Assembly: GCA_001829315.1 (NCBI GenBank)
Contig: MIAY01000033.1
Location: 55,319-119,318 of the forward strand
Direction: 5' to 3'
Source: Spirochaetes bacterium GWE1_32_154
GTDB lineage: Bacteria > Spirochaetota > GWE2-31-10
DNA length: 64,000 nucleotides
Under the pieces are notes generated by a model. The model was not told the origin of the DNA. It ran no database searches and saw only the letters and a program-made list of their open reading frames with translations. Positions 62,548 to 64,000 of this stretch are shown here, one piece after another. Positions within the stretch are counted from its first letter, which is position 1; each line of letters begins with the position of its first letter. The position numbers and the translations under genes were made by a program.

Positions 62548-63117
62548 ATGAATAAATTTTTTATTGTTACATTTTTAGTATGTACTATTTTGTTAAATGG
62601 CCAGGTTAAAACGCCAAAAGATCCGGTTGACCCGAATAAAGACGGTTCAGATTCTGTTCCCAAGGCTAAATACAATCTTGAATTAAAAAAACAGGATGGG
62701 TTTTTCTATAAATGCTTTGCTGAAGGTATGAATGGTTTTTACTTAAATGGTCTAACATGGGAAGGCAATGAATCAGGCAATCGTAAGATTATGATTGATT
62801 TTGTCAAATCTATTGAAATTCGAGGTTATAAAATCAATGTGAAAACATTTGATAATTTATCATTAGTGTATTATGTTCCCCAGGTTTTTGATATAGAACT
62901 AAAAAACGGCCAGTCAATTAAAAACGCTCAGGGTACAATTAAAGAACTGGATGTTTTTGACGTATATGATGAAATGGGTAAAGAAAAAATATACACTTTT
63001 TTTGTACGATACTGGCAGGAAGATAAGAAAGTTTTCTCTGATAATAATTCAGATGATTTTAATGAGACACCGGCAATTCCTAAGAATGTTGTGACATTTA
63101 TAGAATTTACTAAGTAA
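62548..63117 (+). CDS. Hypothetical exported protein
   Basis: This 189-residue protein has a signal peptide (MNKFFIVTFLVCTILLNGQ, cleavage near Gln19) and a short Pro/Asp-rich linker, then a beta-rich domain: YNLELKKQDGFFYKCFAEGMN and a possible sandwich to VVTFIEFTK. No recognised family. Its start lies 21 bases after the metalloprotease gene and its SD is a run of seven G (62538-62544), unusual for this genome and a potential slippage site. Confidence 0.65.
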   Translation: MNKFFIVTFLVCTILLNGQVKTPKDPVDPNKDGSDSVPKAKYNLELKKQDGFFYKCFAEGMNGFYLNGLTWEGNESGNRKIMIDFVKSIEIRGYKINVKTFDNLSLVYYVPQVFDIELKNGQSIKNAQGTIKELDVFDVYDEMGKEKIYTFFVRYWQEDKKVFSDNNSDDFNETPAIPKNVVTFIEFTK

Positions 63118-63429
63118 TAGCTGTAGACTGAGTGTTTCTCCCAGTGATGGGGGGGATCTCCTATTGAGGAAAATGTTAGTGTTGAAACATTGAGGTATTG
63201 GCAAGATGAAATTAGAAATGCGTCTGAAAAGTTATCATAAAAGTGTTTATGGAACAGGTACTATAATGGAGAAAAAATAGGGCTTGTCACTATTGTGACA
63301 AGTTACACTTCGGGGTCCGAAAAAGTTTACTGGTCAATGGATAGTGTATTGCGTTGTGCATAATATTGGCAAAGTGGGGACACAAACTATGAAGCTCTTA
63401 GTCGATTTAGCTAATTTTATATAATATAG

Positions 63430-63458
63430 TTGTTTTTGATATTTAATTTGTGTATAAT
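63430..63458 (+). promoter_or_regulatory. Promoter of the terminal lipoprotein gene
   Basis: TTGTTT (63430-63435), 17-base spacer, TATAAT (63453-63458). The transcript would have a 5' leader of about 225 bases before the ATG at 63689, containing a stem-loop. Confidence 0.55.
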
Positions 63459-63482
63459 CTCAAAGGTTATAAAAGTGAATAT

Positions 63483-63520
63483 GAGGGGCCGACTGAAAAA
63501 CATGGTTTTTCTACAGCCTC
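63483..63520 (+). other. Stem-loop in the leader of the terminal gene
   Basis: GAGG (63483-63486) pairs with CCTC (63517-63520) outside an inner hairpin GAAAAAC-ATG-GTTTTTC (63495-63511). It is followed by GTTATAC. The fold recalls an attC-like or regulatory leader structure, but no second copy and no matching 5' R box are seen. Confidence 0.35.
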
Positions 63521-63688
63521 GTTATACGTTCAATATTTGAAATAAATAATGAATTATTCTGTTTTTGTATTATATATAAACTATACATTTATACTATATT
63601 CATTAAAAATATCAATTTTTAAGGGCATTGAATTAGAATTCAAAAAACACATTGTGATGTGATTTAATAAAAATAAAAAGGAAATTAA

Positions 63689-64000
63689 ATGAAAGTAATC
63701 TTTTCGAAAAAAAAACTTATTCTTTTGATTGTATTAATTTTAATGTCATGCGTACAGACATACATTACAAAACCAAGTGACGAAGTTAAAAGCTATGCAG
63801 TTACTTTTGAAAAAAATGATGATGATGCTTCAGGAATTATGGGAGATATGTTAATCAAAAGTGGAAGTACTGAAAAACTTTCATCTTGTTTATTCACTAA
63901 AGCAGGCTGGACTTTTATTGGTTGGTCAACTACTCCAACGGGAAATGTTGAATATACAAATCAAGCTAGTTATACAATGGGATCTAAAAATGTAACTCTT
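63689..64000 (+). CDS. Lipoprotein with Listeria-Bacteroides (InlB B) repeat, N-terminal part
   Basis: The ATG at 63689 (SD AAGGAA) opens a frame to the window edge, 104 residues. The signal peptide has lipobox LMSC (Cys21). From about 37 the sequence YAVTFEKNDDDASGIMGD, then GWTFIGWSTTPTGNVEY and YTMGSKNVTL, matches the InlB B-repeat/Flg_new module ('VtFd.Ng........p.r.GytF.GWstt..G...y......i....iTLYA'). These repeats are common in surface proteins. It likely continues with further repeats outside the window. Confidence 0.8.
   Translation, partial: MKVIFSKKKLILLIVLILMSCVQTYITKPSDEVKSYAVTFEKNDDDASGIMGDMLIKSGSTEKLSSCLFTKAGWTFIGWSTTPTGNVEYTNQASYTMGSKNVTL

Larger units (their letters stand above)
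63118..63688 (+). other. 571-base noncoding region before the terminal lipoprotein gene
   Basis: There are seven G at 63149-63155; a short open frame ending at 63239 with PIEENVSVETLRYWQDEI-like content that looks like the tail of a lost gene; a perfect hairpin CTTGTCAC-TATT-GTGACAAG at about 63283-63302; the promoter at 63430-63458; and a leader stem-loop at 63483-63520. No complete gene could be supported. Confidence 0.5.

Overview
This 64 kb window is AT-rich, densely coding bacterial chromosome. Two adjacent flagellar sheath (FlaA) genes, many Cys-anchored lipoproteins, many large beta-rich outer-membrane proteins and a MurE without the meso-DAP arginine motif point to a spirochaete (phylum Spirochaetota). 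I cannot name the genus. Most genes are housekeeping or lineage-specific envelope genes. There is no prophage, CRISPR array, rRNA operon or intact insertion sequence.

Layout. 1-2.1 kb: the tail of an alpha/beta hydrolase gene, a lipoprotein, the ribosome-associated ATPase YchF and a small Cys-pair protein. 2.15-4.0 kb: a decayed accessory patch with an IS66-type tnpA/tnpB remnant, a truncated AlbA_2-domain gene, a lipoprotein and two long inverted repeats sharing a core. 4.0-12.2 kb: a VOC protein, a large protein with a cyclic-nucleotide-binding-like N-terminus, a partition-protein-like gene, recQ, a membrane protein ending in a degenerate GGDEF fold, and an orphan. 12.3-19.5 kb: a 1578-residue SprA-like outer-membrane protein, a DUF3187-like barrel and a cyclic-nucleotide-gated potassium channel. 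19.5-22.8 kb: a noncoding stretch, a C-methyltransferase/ketosynthase pair and a CheY-like regulator. 23-27.9 kb: a lipid and translation operon (outer-membrane protein, lipid kinase, PlsC, S4 protein, U32 peptidase). 28-31.5 kb: pdxA, an unknown gene and flaA-flaA behind a consensus sigma-70 promoter.

31.8-39.2 kb is all on the minus strand: lipoprotein, DUF3467, a SUMF1-fold protein, a YuiD-type PAP2 protein, glyA, murE, a REC-HATPase protein and an HPt protein. 39.3-46.7 kb: a PHP phosphoesterase, tRNA-Asp with its own promoter and terminator, a conserved orphan, an Fe-S membrane protein, a BtuFCD/FhuBCD-type uptake operon ending in a cysteine-desulfurase-like gene, and an Rpn-type nuclease. 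46.8-49.7 kb: fabV diverging from an SGNH hydrolase and PPK2 around a palindromic operator. 49.8-56.9 kb: a secreted and lipoprotein island with a giant Big_2 repeat lipoprotein, an S41 protease and two related small lipoproteins. 56.9-63.1 kb: transketolase, then three exported proteins including an HExxH metalloprotease fused to a predicted propeller and barrel. 63.1-64 kb: a noncoding leader and the start of a Listeria-Bacteroides-repeat lipoprotein.

The most promising items for new biology are the SprA-like/DUF3187 pair, the isolated methyltransferase-ketosynthase pair, the exact 579-bp repeat periodicity in the giant lipoprotein, and the metalloprotease-propeller-barrel protein. All functional calls are by eye from translated motifs; no database search was run.
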